Made by a program: the position numbers and the translations under genes. From Pseudofabraea citricarpa (lineage: Eukaryota; Ascomycota; Leotiomycetes; Helotiales; Dermateaceae), in contig JAPWGK010000014.1 in assembly GCA_029641185.1 (NCBI GenBank), forward strand, positions 620,001 through 684,000: a DNA stretch of 64,000 bases, given 5' to 3'. Every line of letters starts with the position of its first letter. Within the stretch, counting starts at the first letter, position 1. The notes beneath the pieces were generated by a model. The model saw only the letters and a list, made by a program, of their open reading frames with translations. It was not told the origin of the DNA and did no database searches. This document shows, piece after piece, positions 35,781 through 47,726 of this stretch.

Positions 35781-38122
35781 ATGCTGTCCAATCCAACCAA
35801 CAACCTTCAAACTCGACAACGACAACATCGACGACAAAACTCGACACCAACGGCATTCGAGGCCGCGAAGGTTCCCACCCTGCCCAACCTCCAGAGACAT
35901 GGCTCCCACCGCCGTGGAATGAGTCTGGACCAACGACGACGACAAACCCCCCCGCAGGACATTACAGTAAGTATTACTACTAACCAAGGATATCAAACGA
36001 CACCACAGCATATTTTGCGAGAAACGCAGCAGCAGAGACTGGTACGCCCGGGCCAGCAATACCAGCAACACTACGACAACGACGAGAACTACAAGTCTTC
36101 ACCAGCCGTCACCCCACACAGACAATCATTTGATGCCGGATGTATGAGTACCTTTGAAGGCCAGCGCACCGCCTCTCCGTACCAGTACTCCGGACACTTC
36201 AATTCGACAATGCCAGTCGACCCCAACACCTATAATGGGGGCCACGACTTCAACCTGTATGCCTCGGACGGGAACCTCACACCGTCGGCATTTTTGGACT
36301 TCTCACAGTTTGATGGACTACCTGGTCAATCTCACAGTGCAAACTCGAGTAAGCGGTCATCGCGGAGGATAAGTGGAGGGATTTTGGATAGGGTCGCTCA
36401 ATTTGAAACTATGGCTACGAAGGCTGAGAGACCAATAACACCCCCGAGTCAGAATGCACCAGGTACTTTTCGCCTTTTGAAGCAAAATACAAGAGAATAC
36501 TAACAGATCCAGGGTACTTCCCGTTAACTCCAGCTGACACACCATTTGATCGTCTTTCCAGACATGACCAACGGAGGTTGCTCGAATCTTTCGACGCCTC
36601 GATGAATGGAACGATCAAGCCAAAGGCTGAAAACCGAAGGTTCCTGGACACGTATGACACTTCAATGGAAGACACCATCAAACCCAGGAGCAATCAACGT
36701 GCCCGAGGAGTTTTCGAGGACATGAGAATGGCTGCCGAGTCAAATCCTGTCCCGACTCCTCCTGCATCAACGCAAATCTCTAATTCAAGCTCTTTTGATT
36801 CTGCCCCAATGCCAACTGGAAACTTCATGAACATGTCGAATTTGAACATGGGCCTCGGAGACTATGACCCAACCCAGTACTCGCCAGCATCAAATAACCA
36901 TTCTCCAACCATATCTTACCATTCTGAACCATCCCCGGAAATGTCGAACATGCAGCTTTATCCTGATCCATTCGCGAATAGGCCGACTCTAGAAGCCCCG
37001 GAAATGATGTATGGATCAGATGATTTGTCGCTTCGTAGCTCTCCAGTGCAGTCTTCGCATCGCAGATCAGAGTCAGTGACAAGCATAAACCTCGATGAGT
37101 CGATTACTGAAACCGGAATCACAATTGATGATATCGCTACATTCATCCAGGGCCCAGATGCAGTCGATGGAAAATGGCTGTGTCTTTACCCAGAATGTAA
37201 GAAACGATTCGGAAGAAAGGAAAACATCAAATCGCACGTTCAAACCCATCTTGGAGATCGTCAATTCCAATGTCCTCACTGTCAGAAATGTTTCGTTAGA
37301 CAACATGATCTTAAGCGACACGCAAAAATCCACACTGGAATCAAGCCATACCCATGCCAATGTGGAAACAGTTTTGCCAGACACGATGCACTTACTCGTC
37401 ACCGCCAGAGAGGTATGTGTATTGGAGCATTCGAAGGAGTGGTTAAGAAAGTGGTGAAGCGTGGCCGTCCAAAGAAGAATCGTCCAGATACTGAGGAGCG
37501 TGTCAACAAGTCGTCGCGAACTCGCAGCAAGAACAAGGAGAAAGCTATGTCCTCAGCTTCTTCCAACTCAGGTGCTTCCGACGGATCGTACGGTCAATCT
37601 CCAGCCGCTGATAATGACGTTCTTGATGACAAGCCTTTTGAGTTCACCGACTACAGCCAAGCCTCTTCAAACTATCAATACTCTCCGGCACATTCACCTC
37701 GACCAGCCAACTGTGTATCACCTCATGACATTCAAAGTGCGCACTCTCCATCGGCATTCAGTAGTCATTCACATTACTCCAATCAACATGACTCTCTGCA
37801 TTCGCATGGAGGATCTCCCGCTAAGAGCTATCATTCTCCCCCTGGACTGTGTGATTCATCTTCATCTCCAGCAGCAAGCAATAAATTCTATGACGTGGAT
37901 GGTGTTTCCAACCACGGGGATGAGATGACGGGACTGACCAACATCTCTGAGCACGATGAGGATATGTTTCTCGAAGCGTTCGCCAACAGCAACGGAAATA
38001 CCATTAGCCAGCTGGAGCGAGAACCAGATTTGTTGATGAGTAAGTTTGATGACACTTTCACCAATGCCGGTGGTGAGGACCTGTTCCGGAACACCGAGGA
38101 CATGTTCTTCGGCAGCCCATGA
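35781..38122 (+). CDS. C2H2 transcription factor, Swi5/Ace2 type
   Basis: Exons 35781-36462 and 36513-38122 (50-bp intron with a CTAAC branch site) give 763 residues. The long N-terminal part is disordered, rich in Gln, Ser, Pro and Asn. At about residues 445-535 are three zinc fingers: CLYPECKKRFGRKENIKSH, CPHCQKCFVRQHDLKRH and a C2HC third finger CQCGNSFARHDALTRH ending RGMC. A basic AT-hook-like stretch KRGRPKK follows. This finger array is diagnostic of the Swi5/Ace2 family, which in yeasts drives late-mitotic and cell-separation genes and is often controlled by CDK phosphorylation near a nuclear localisation signal; multiple Ser/Thr-Pro sites are present here. In moulds, roles in septation and conidiation are reported; that role here is inferred. 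Confidence 0.92.
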
Positions 38123-40293
38123 GAAGTGAGGCGAGGCCACAAGAACTTGCGAGCCAGGTTTAATTTTCCTCACGATGATCACGAAGCAACGAATCTTTTC
38201 TCATAAGTGAACCCCCCGCGCTTTATTTCTTCCAGAAGCAAGCACGCCAACGACAAAACAAAAATGTACAAATAGGATTTTGGGGAAAGCGGAGCGAGAA
38301 GCGAAACGGGGTACATTTTGTTGGGAATTTACATGGTTTCTCTTATCATAGGAAATTGGGCGGCGGAGAAATCTGGATTGTGCGTTTTTATGTTTATTTA
38401 ATCGGGGATGGAGGGCTGGACGGTTGGGATTCTTTTGGGGTTGGTCAGGGCGAGAATGGAACAATTATTGGGATCTTTTATCAAATATGGGATTTGTGTT
38501 TTACTGCGTGCGTGCGTGCGATTGAGTTTTGAGGGTTTTTTGGGTTGTGATTTGATTTGATTTGATTTGATCTTTGCATTCTCATTGTTGTATTTTTGGA
38601 AGGGGGATGTGCGACGTGTATTATGTGGCTTGTCTCTTGTACTCTTTCTCGCTGGTTCATCACAACGCAACGAGGCCAGCTGCGATGGGAAAGGAGCAAA
38701 GAGACCGGGAAACTGTCGTTACCTGGATTATTTTTGAGGCTGGTCTATCTCTCTCTCTCTATGGGGAAAATGAATTGGTGTGGGACATGTTGTTTTTTGT
38801 TTTTATGTTTTTGATCGATTTTGATTAAGAATTGGGTTCTGTTTATGTGTGCATAGATGTACTTGCTGTTGATTTCGCTAGTCACTCGTTTGGCGTTGCG
38901 CTGATCATTATCTTGTTTTAGGGTGGAGGTGGGCAAGGGGAGGTGGGAGGTGGAAAGAGGGAGAAAAGTAATAGTTCTGATCATGTTGGCTGTCGTGTCG
39001 GTCTTGCAGATATGTAAATGCGAATCCAGTTGCAAAATGCGAAACGCGAAATGCGAGTACTTAATTACCCTTACCTGTTCTCGGTCTCGTGTTATTTGCC
39101 TTTTTTTTTTTTTTTTTGAGGGGAAGGATTTTCAGCTCTTCGGTCTGAGTTTCGTTCCAGTATCAGATGAGCTGTGAGCACGGGAAGCATAGGAGGGCGG
39201 GAGGTTACTTGCTTTGATGAGAGAGGTGGGAAATTGTTCACACTCTTTTTTGATCTAGATAGGTTTATGGTTTTATATGATGCAATGCACATCTGAGCTT
39301 TGGAGACATGGGTTTTAGTTGGCGGCTGATTGTTTGTTTGATAAAAGGGAGAGAGGTACCATGTGCTATAATTTGAGTTGGATCCATCTGGACTGGGAGG
39401 TCTTTTGCCTTGCTCGCTTAGAGCGTGGATTTCTTTTCTAAAGCACTCGAAGTGAGAATGCAGCATGGCAAAGCTTCTGTGAGTTTTGTTGCTCGAGACA
39501 TTAAAGAAGTCGAACAATGAAACTAAATATACTTGACGTATCCACCTGCTTTTACTGCAAGTTTTCGTATACTTGGCATCTCGCTTAAATATTATTCATA
39601 TGGAAAATCAAGATAGTGAAGTCAATGCACTTACTTTCCAGAAAATACATTGGAATACATGTCGCTAGATATTCCGAGTTATCCAGCCTACCCAAGATCT
39701 TTCTGGAATTGTTGTTCAACTCCCGCGAAGACAGCGGGAAAGGATAATACCTTTGTCCTGGGCAAGATAATCGGCGTCTCACTTTTCCTCTGCTTTGTTT
39801 TGAGAAACAATCGACACTGTTTCTGTAGACTTCTTTGTTGGATTGTTTACAAGGTGACAAATGTTATATTGGCTTTGTTTCGGTGATAGTGAATACTTAA
39901 TCTTGCATAAAAATTAGGCGGGAGCTCTTTCATTATTCTAGGGCTTTGTCCTTATGCTGAGTCAGAAGGGTTTGAGATGTGACTGTTCTACTTCAGTTTG
40001 AACCGACCGCTTTATACTATGGGGAAAATAGCACTACATACCACCAACAAACCAATAATCTATCGATTCACTTGGACGTTACAACATACTAGTAGATCTT
40101 TATCTGTTTTCTGGACTCTTCATTATAAGCATCTTGTTACGAACTAATCCCAGATATTGAAGGCATCTACCTATATATATCTGATCATCTGCTTAGCTAA
40201 GAACACTTTCTCTCATCATCCAACATTATCACTGGACATTTCAGAAAACCAAACGAAATCCAGAGACTCACCAGCACCATCAAAATTTGCACA
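38123..40293. other. Gene-free stretch after the SWI5-like gene
   Basis: About 2.2 kb. Contains short tandem repeats (GCGTGCGT near 38506, TTTGA pentamers 38550-38570, GGTGGAGGTGGG words 38920-38955, a T run near 39100) and overlapping short frames on both strands with no domain. Part is probably SWI5-like 3' untranslated region. The boundary between conserved block and accessory DNA lies here. Confidence 0.55.
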
Positions 40294-40884
40294 ATGGATA
40301 CCGAAGCTGACGCCGATAGCCCTCTCTTGCAACTAGGCTTTTGGGCATTTCCAGCAGAAATCCGACAAATGATATTCTATCATGCTTTGGCTGATACTTG
40401 GGATGGAAAGCAGCCGCCGCTAATCGTAGCGTTGCGAGGTGGTGACCCAATGCTCTACCACCAGGCGCTGTCAGTATTCTATCGGCACAACGACTTCATC
40501 TTCTCGGAACGTAATAATTACAGGTTTCCGCATGAGATGCCTCTGCAGTTGAGGCAGACTGTGAGAAGAATAAGATGGGATACTAGGCCGGGGCCGCGAG
40601 CAATAGAATCAAGGTCCAAAATAACCTTCCTAAAGGAAGCATTCTTCCGTACGTACAATGAAGACAGACCCCTAGTACATGGTTACATTGCGGCTGTTGT
40701 GGTAGTTTTCTTGTATCTCCTTTGTTACATCGAGTTTACCTTGAGTTCTGTAGTAGGATATTTCTATCCTCCTCCCCCACCTTCTGCTTGGCATCTAGTT
40801 ATGCTAATAATTACGTTACCTGTAATTTGCCTGCAATTTGGCCTTTTAATTCGTCGTTTATATCAGCTTTGGACATGGCTTTGA
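40294..40884 (+). CDS. FPAEIR-family protein, short form with membrane helices
   Basis: Single exon, 196 residues. Residues 14-75 carry the family signature: GFWAFPAEIRQMIF, TWDGKQPPLIVALR, MLYHQALSVFYRHN, then SERNNYRF. The same pattern occurs in the genes ending at 44861 and 47727 (minus strand). It resembles the 2EXR/F-box-like N-terminal motifs abundant in filamentous fungi, but I cannot assign a function. After residue 115 the family similarity stops and two strongly hydrophobic segments follow (HGYIAAVVVVFLYLLCYI and WHLVMLIITLPVICLQF) separated by a Pro run, so this copy may sit in a membrane. Either a truncated and rearranged copy or a real variant. Confidence 0.6.
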   Translation: MDTEADADSPLLQLGFWAFPAEIRQMIFYHALADTWDGKQPPLIVALRGGDPMLYHQALSVFYRHNDFIFSERNNYRFPHEMPLQLRQTVRRIRWDTRPGPRAIESRSKITFLKEAFFRTYNEDRPLVHGYIAAVVVVFLYLLCYIEFTLSSVVGYFYPPPPPSAWHLVMLIITLPVICLQFGLLIRRLYQLWTWL

Positions 40885-43394
40885 TATCAATGCAAGAGTG
40901 GGGCAAAACATACCTGACGAGACGACAGATACTAGACCAGGTAATAGATAGGCACTCCTAAATTTGACAAGTAAAAATGATTAATGAGATCATTTTTTCT
41001 TAAGGCAAATAATTGTACATTACGTCAACTAATTATTACAAAACATGTGAGTGATAAAATTTCATAATAAGAAATTGATAATTGTGAGATTCTGATTAAT
41101 TCATTTAGCTGCCATTTATCTAATAGTGATCTTAGTTATTGTCGGTTGACTGTAATCAATAGTTCGATAAGTACCATATATTCACTCTGTAAATTGAATG
41201 CTCGCATTCGAAGGTATTGATTTGTCTAAGAAGGAAAGAGGGGAAGAAGCTGATCACATGATTACTCCAACAGTTATGTCTACTGTCAATCCCTCTGTAT
41301 TATTCCAGAAGGATTAGAAGTTGTGTTAAAAGGGAGTTTGCAGAGGTAAGTTATAAGTTGTCTTGGTAATACTCTGAAATATAGAAAACCATATGGTTAT
41401 TAACATATGTGCTATTATTAATGCTTTGTGACCACTTACAAGTTCTTTGTAGATGGATAATACATTGAAAGAAAGAGTGCAGCATTCAGAAGAGGACATA
41501 GCAAGAAAGAGGGCATGTGAGATGTCTTGAGCACGAAGGGAGGATTATAAGGGGTGAGTAGACATACTCTTTTTAATTTTCAGGTCTGGAAGTCAAAATA
41601 TTTTTCAAATATCCAGCATTCTAAGTAGAGAGATTATAAGTTGTCAAGAAAATAGCTCAATAACTTCATACAAAAGAGTAAAACCTCTATGACCACCATT
41701 ATCGAGATGATTTATTTACAACACCTACTGCAAAGAATGATCTCTATTAAGAGTTAGTAATTGAGGGTGATTGAGAAAATGTTATATCGCGAGAATTTTA
41801 TTTTCGAGTTTGATTGAAATCATGTTTCATTAATTGAATGCCTTAAAAACAAGGAGTAAATGGCCAATTAGATTTCTGCTTCTGACGTTAACTGATTGTC
41901 ATTCTTCCTCCTAATACAAATTTGTTCCGATACTACGCTCGGTAGAAAGGCTTGCGCCCAGTCTGTATATTAAGATATAATGGCAAGCGAGAGGGTACTT
42001 ACACTTGGAAGCATGCGATACTAAATTCTTTCCTGTTCACGGGGCCTTCTTGGAGCCTACCAATTAAATCACTGAAAATGTGGTGGTTTCTAAAAAGGAA
42101 AGGCTCTGTGGCTGGTGGGACGATCTAACACCCGCTGTATTAAGATTCAGATTGACTCTTAATTAAGAATAAGCGAGAGCCTAGCACCCTTACATAGCTG
42201 CGTCATAAGGATCAGCCGGGCATTTTCAACTCAAAACAATGTTATCATTGCGATCGCAATTATGAGAGTAGCATTCCTTCTAATATTTCCGAGACTTGAG
42301 ACTTGGTTGGAATTTAACTTTTGATAACTTTTCGCATATAGACTTTAATCATTCAGCCTCCTCTCTATTGCTTAATATATGGTTTTATTCCCTGTCGCAT
42401 CTGCAAAATAACAAAAGAAAAAAGGTATTACACTTTCCATTTGCAACTGATGCTTTCGAATCATCCAAGTAAGGAATCTTAGGCCATGGAGTAATTCGGC
42501 AGAGAAAACGATAGGATTTTAACATTAGAATCGGTACGGTACATGGTTAGTATAGGGGAGAATACTTGTTGCCTGTACCTTTGCAAACTACAAATTTAGA
42601 GTTGATCTTATTGTTTATTTCCCGAGTCGAGGCCACTTTTGACTGCCCGCGACATGGGCCCCGCCGAGGGTGCTATCTCGGGTAATTGCCAACGATTTAA
42701 AGTAGAAGCGCCCAAAACTAAGAGTTCTTTCTTTAGATTCATTGGATAGATCATTTCCTTAGCTTCACGGGTCCGAATATCTGTCGTTCGGTCGGTCTCG
42801 GAAGCGAGAAGATCAGCAGAAAAGAAAAGGGGGGCGGGCACAGCCGTACAGGAAGCGTCGTCAGGATGGCTAAAGGAATATGTATTAAGTGAGTATCATG
42901 AAAACAAGCATTGTGCCTCGCTTCATGCGTCGTACAGCTAAGCGTGTGGTTGGTCTGAGGTCATGAGTAATCGTGTAATATCATTCCGCAATTAAGGTTC
43001 TCATGCAAATAGTTCTCTGAATCCGAGTACGTGGGTACGAGCCCGAAGCGACGCTCTCGGCTCACTCGCCGCCAGCTATCGCGCGGTTTCCCGAGCGCAA
43101 ATGCGAGCGAGCCCGAAGCCAAGCTCCTTTATTTACTATCTCTAGAGCAATCATCATACGGATAACGCATTGAGACGCGCGTATGAATTCTAGGAAAACC
43201 TTGTGGTAAAGTAGATATTTTGTCTATATAGTATCTATTCATCCATACCACAATATCCCACCAGATCCTCAAATACCATTATCATTCCGAGTCTCTTGGC
43301 CATCAACCTTCAAGACAGTTCTCCAAGTCTAGCATTCAAGATAAACTACATCCAAACCGCACATAAATAAGCATCAAAAACTCAACCAAACAAC
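40885..43394. other. A+T-rich gene-free stretch
   Basis: About 2.5 kb with only short chance frames and no recognisable RNA or repeat apart from a twice-used GAGCCCGAAGC word near 43040-43125. Could include decayed DNA downstream of the truncated family member; I cannot show that. Confidence 0.5.
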
Positions 43395-44053
43395 ATGTCT
43401 GCTCCAACCCAATCCCGCGCCAAAATGATGATGTTTTTACACATCATCTCAGTCATCATGATTGTGGCAGCTCTCGGGGTATCTGGCGTTCGTTTACTCA
43501 CGCAAAAGACAACTCAAACTGCCTCCGCTACAGGCTCTATAGGTGGAAGATCAAATACTATTGCTCTTAGTATGGTAGGTTTATCTTTAACTCTACCTAG
43601 AAGCCAAAAATGCTAACAAGAATAATTTGTAGGGTGCCAAGTCGCTTATTTTTGTCCTCTATCAAATCTTGACAACGCACGTCTCTAAGTTCCGAAGATG
43701 GGCGAGTGCAAAGGCAAACATGATCCTCAATTGTATAGATGTTGTCTCATGGGCTGCAGTTGTATTCCTCGGAATCCAAGCCAACTTGAAGACTTGTGAC
43801 GGAACTGGTTGTTTGCTTAGCTGGATCGTGATCGTATTAGGTGGTTGCTTGAGGTTTGTTTTCGCATTCAAAATGAACAAAGGATGGCACACTAACATTT
43901 TTTCTCCATAGTCTCCTTAGCGTTGTAACATCGTACATTTCTATCGGCGACTACCGCTACTTCCGTGCGAATAAGGTCCTCCCCGGAGGGATGCCTTTGG
44001 AGGAGCTTAGTGACAACGAAGCAAAGCCTTATAGCCGACATGGACGAGTTTGA
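43395..44053 (+). CDS. Small four-helix membrane protein (MARVEL-like topology)
   Basis: Exons 43395-43574, 43633-43853 and 43912-44053 give 180 residues. Four hydrophobic segments are seen: MFLHIISVIMIVAALGVSGV, KSLIFVLYQILTTH, CIDVVSWAAVVFLGI and WIVIVLGGCLSLLSVVTSYI, with a polar C-terminus ending YSRHGRV. A C-x4-C pair (CDGTGC) lies in the loop before helix 4. Small tetraspan proteins of this kind are common in ascomycetes and often carry a MARVEL-type annotation; similarity here rests on topology, not on a motif. No function can be given. Confidence 0.7.
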
Positions 44054-44860
44054 ATACACACATGGCGAGAAGAACTTTTACATATATTCCGCAGACATCA
44101 ATGATAACAATAGAGCGGCGAATTGGTGTGGCATTTAGCGACCGAATTTTGGGGGCCCGGGGCCAACAGGGAGTTGTAAATCACTGCTTGAAGCAATGGC
44201 AATCAGGCGTTTTATTTGTTTTGCTCAAACCGGTTTGGTTTGACATTTAGCTACTGGAGTAAGGAGAGTGGATTTCTCCCGGGGTTAGTGAATCGCAATC
44301 TACAATTATATTAAAGAACATAGAGGTCAGAAATAGAATATAAATATTAAAGAAGCTTTAGCATCAATGGTTTGAATGTCACTTCAGATGTCATTTTTAG
44401 TTACCGATTTCAAGTATTCAGTGTTTACCCTATTGATTATTTAGCAAATTATCACGTATCAAAGTATATGTAGTATAGAATATCCAATCGTTGCCCTAAA
44501 TATCTAACACTGATTTTTTTGATGTATTTATCTAAAAGGCTAAAGTACAAGAAAACCAGGGTAGTTGTAATACACTATGTTCTAGTGTAATACACTATGT
44601 TCTTCCCAAACAATTTCTGTCTTACCCGGATGATATGCAAGGAAATCTTTTCGGAAGCATTTCCCTAATGGCATTTCGTCACGATTACTAAATGATCCTT
44701 TAATAGCGGGTCAGTGCGCTACAGCACTGCCTTATCTATTATTGTTGTCTTGGTCGTACGTGCTATTATCCTCATCCCGGCTCTGAGAGATATGCGAAGA
44801 TAATATGTTTTTTTCTGCAGCAGACTCACAACAGATTTTGTCGTCTGCAATCAATCCTAC
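44054..44860. other. Gene-free stretch with a short tandem duplication
   Basis: About 800 bp, A+T-rich. A perfect 18-19 bp direct duplication built on TGTAATACACTATGTTCT lies at 44566-44605. No gene seen. Confidence 0.6.
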
Positions 44861-46612
44861 TTATGCTTGCGAAGCCTTCGTGGCTTCGATGGCTAAAAGC
44901 TGGTTATATTCTGCTTTCGACTGCTTATCAATGTGCCATGTCCAATCTTGCGCTTGATTATAGAAGAAACTCGCAATCTCGTGGGGATTGGGGGTATCAG
45001 TAGTCCCTTTGACACCTAGGGCATTGTCGATGGAGCGAATAAAAGTGTTGAAATATTTTCGATTACGCTCAAGGATCGAAGTTACATCGACGCAAATTTT
45101 GAAGACGCGAAGGTTCTCTAATGAACGCAGAAGCTCTGCAAGTTTGGTATGGAGAAGTTCATCAGTATGCTCCTGAGCTTCATTTCCCACCTTCCAGTCA
45201 TACCATCTTGTTTTAAAGTCAATCGAGAACTCTTCAAGGTTGGGACATTGTAACAAGATCTGATCTTCAAGAAAGCGCATCAGGACCGTGTATGACAGGC
45301 GCCCAGGGTTTGTGTACCCCACTGTTTCGAATCTAGGCAATATGTGCCACTCTGTGAGGTCAGCATTCAGACGTGTGATATACTTAAGTAATGTCGAGTT
45401 GTATTCTCGGAACGTCCATGTATTACGAGGCGATAATGTAATCACAGTTCTGCTTAAATATATGCTTGCTGCCTCTTGAAATAGTTCTTGGTCAGGCTCA
45501 AGAGCTCTGAATAACAGCGGACCTTTGCCTGTCCAGTTCATAGTTAGGGCCCCTTGAAAAAAGTCTGCTCGGCTATCCTTCGACATTGCTCGTAGATCTT
45601 GAAGTGTTGAAGGACCAGAGAGATTGATAGATGCCATTCCCTCTAGGATATCATTTGCTTCTTCTGTATCGGCTTTTGGCTCTTTAAGAAAGATTCTGGG
45701 AGCCTCGCAATCTCCAGGCTCTACATTTGGTGTATGATCGTCTGCAAAGGAGTCCCAAATACATTGTTCCTTGTATTTTTCCTCCGATGTGTTGGTCAGC
45801 TGCCAGACCCAATGCATTTCTTCTTCCATAAAACGGTCAAGAAAGCCATTATCTTGGTAAATATTCTTGTATACCCCGTGAAGACAATTTCCACGAGGAA
45901 CGGACACTCTGTCCAGTTTTCCTTGTGTATGCAGCATCTTATTCATCTCTCTGATGAAACGATTGAGATTGTCTTTCTCAGGCCTCAGGTGTGGAGTTCT
46001 GATCTTGATAACCATTTTGAAAATACGTAACTTTCTGAACCTTTTCCCTTTTTCTAGAAAGAATCTCAAGGTACTCAAGTCATTAATGCCCCAAGAGTAA
46101 CTTAAATCAATTCTTAATTCTTCAATATTATCTCTGAAATACAGTCCGCTGTTCCACAGCCGATTTAGGGCCATGTAAGGGTACCCGCTATAGCTCGCGT
46201 CCCGAAGGCCGTTGTCCTCCGCTCTTTCCCCAATTACAAAAGCAATTCTTTTAGTAGTAGTCTTCAGTTCCAATTGTCTGTGGGGTTGAACAAGCATTAG
46301 ATGGCGCCAGACCACAAACGCATTTTCTTTAAGAATATGGGGTAAGAACTCAAAGTACAGCCTTTTGTCAGGTCGAAGAGCTACAAGTAACCCAGGAGTC
46401 TGGCCATCCCATGTACCGACTAGCACTCCAGAGAAAATCTGCTTTCTGATTTCTGCTGGGAAGGCATAAAATCCCCTTTTGCAGAGAGAACCCGAAGGAC
46501 TCTTTTGAGTAAGGGACTTGGACTTGGTGGTCTTCGGATTGGACATTTTGTAGTGTGAAAATGGATCTATGAACCTAAGTCTATTAGATTTCATAGATCC
46601 GTTCAAATTCAT
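44861..46612 (-). CDS. FPAEIR-family protein with internally duplicated domain
   Basis: Single exon, 583 residues (a second start, MSNPKTTK, lies 22 codons in). The first half has the family head GFYAFPAEIRKQIFSG, GTWDGQTPGLLVALRPD, then a body with ELRIDLSYSWGINDLSTLRFFLEKG and an end VWQLTNTSEEKY. From about residue 350 the pattern repeats in weaker form: KDSRADFFQGALTMNWTGKG, LLFRALEPDQELFQEAASIY, NLEEFSIDFKTRWYDWKVG, and a matching end WTWHIDKQSKAEY. So the gene appears to be a fused tandem duplication whose second head has lost the FPAEIR core. Function unknown; the family resembles F-box/2EXR-type fungal proteins. Neighbouring members flank it. Confidence 0.75.
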   Translation of the reverse strand: MNLNGSMKSNRLRFIDPFSHYKMSNPKTTKSKSLTQKSPSGSLCKRGFYAFPAEIRKQIFSGVLVGTWDGQTPGLLVALRPDKRLYFEFLPHILKENAFVVWRHLMLVQPHRQLELKTTTKRIAFVIGERAEDNGLRDASYSGYPYMALNRLWNSGLYFRDNIEELRIDLSYSWGINDLSTLRFFLEKGKRFRKLRIFKMVIKIRTPHLRPEKDNLNRFIREMNKMLHTQGKLDRVSVPRGNCLHGVYKNIYQDNGFLDRFMEEEMHWVWQLTNTSEEKYKEQCIWDSFADDHTPNVEPGDCEAPRIFLKEPKADTEEANDILEGMASINLSGPSTLQDLRAMSKDSRADFFQGALTMNWTGKGPLLFRALEPDQELFQEAASIYLSRTVITLSPRNTWTFREYNSTLLKYITRLNADLTEWHILPRFETVGYTNPGRLSYTVLMRFLEDQILLQCPNLEEFSIDFKTRWYDWKVGNEAQEHTDELLHTKLAELLRSLENLRVFKICVDVTSILERNRKYFNTFIRSIDNALGVKGTTDTPNPHEIASFFYNQAQDWTWHIDKQSKAEYNQLLAIEATKASQA

Positions 46613-47726
46613 GAAGACCGCGATGGAAATACCTACATTTATACTCAGGCCTACGAAGAAAAGAAAATTTCCAGGAGAACGTAATAGCTTAAAACAGTGT
46701 TAAACAGTCTTTTTTCAACCCCTTACACAAAATCGAGTCTGAAAAGGAGTTCATACAAAGATAAGTAGGTAGTCGCATTGGCCTTGCCACTGACTAAAGC
46801 CTTAGGTTTACAAAGAAGTACTTTTGCATTTCCTCCAGCCTCGGAGTTTACGAAGTATAAGCAAGAATCTTTGAGACAACAGCACTTAGTGAGACAAAGA
46901 GAATAAGTAATCTGAAATGGGCGTCGGTCAAAACTAACTATGGGCCTTTAAGGGTGTAGTTGTGAACAAACCAACTGTTTCTAGTGCTGTAAGGAATTGT
47001 CTGGATCTTTGTGCAACATAGGCTGTTATGGGATAATCCTAACAACGGCGAGAACCTGAGGCACTCTGCAAGGGGCAGACTTACTTTGCTCTCACTCAAG
47101 GGTGGTATCTCATACAATTTCATAAACTATGTTCTAAATGATAAATATTTCAAGGGAGTTTTGATGGGTTAAATATAGTCTTGAAAGATTCATGGGGAAA
47201 ACACAATCGCTATATTAACTCAAGGTGATATTTGATACTATAATATGAGGATGCCACATTATGTATTTATTATCCTAACAAGATAGTATATATCCAAACG
47301 TTTCTTTGATATTAATACACATATAAAGGCTTTAGCAAATTAAAAGCAAATTATAAACTCCATACCTTAGTATATTACTGTGCGTACTTCTCACGACCAA
47401 TTTAAAAAAGAAGAGGGGCCAAGATAAGTCAGGAACCTAGAAGTTATTTAAAATCAGATGATTACTATTGCTAGATAATTAAGATATTAAGGACTTTCAA
47501 TTCGAAAACTTAAAGGAATTTGATAGGAGAAAATAAAATAGAAACCTCCTCACTAGAGAGGTTTAAATAGCACCTTAGATACTAAATATGTATCCAAAAA
47601 TAAGAACAGAACTACATTCGAATGATAGTTCCATTTGTATTAACGTTGCAGAAAATGAAAGAAAATATTCTTACCGACTAATCTTAATGCCACCATTGAA
47701 ATATGTATATTTTGGTGACGAGGCTT
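46613..47726. other. A+T-rich gene-free stretch
   Basis: About 1.1 kb between two minus-strand family members. No domain-bearing frame, RNA or clear repeat found. Confidence 0.55.
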
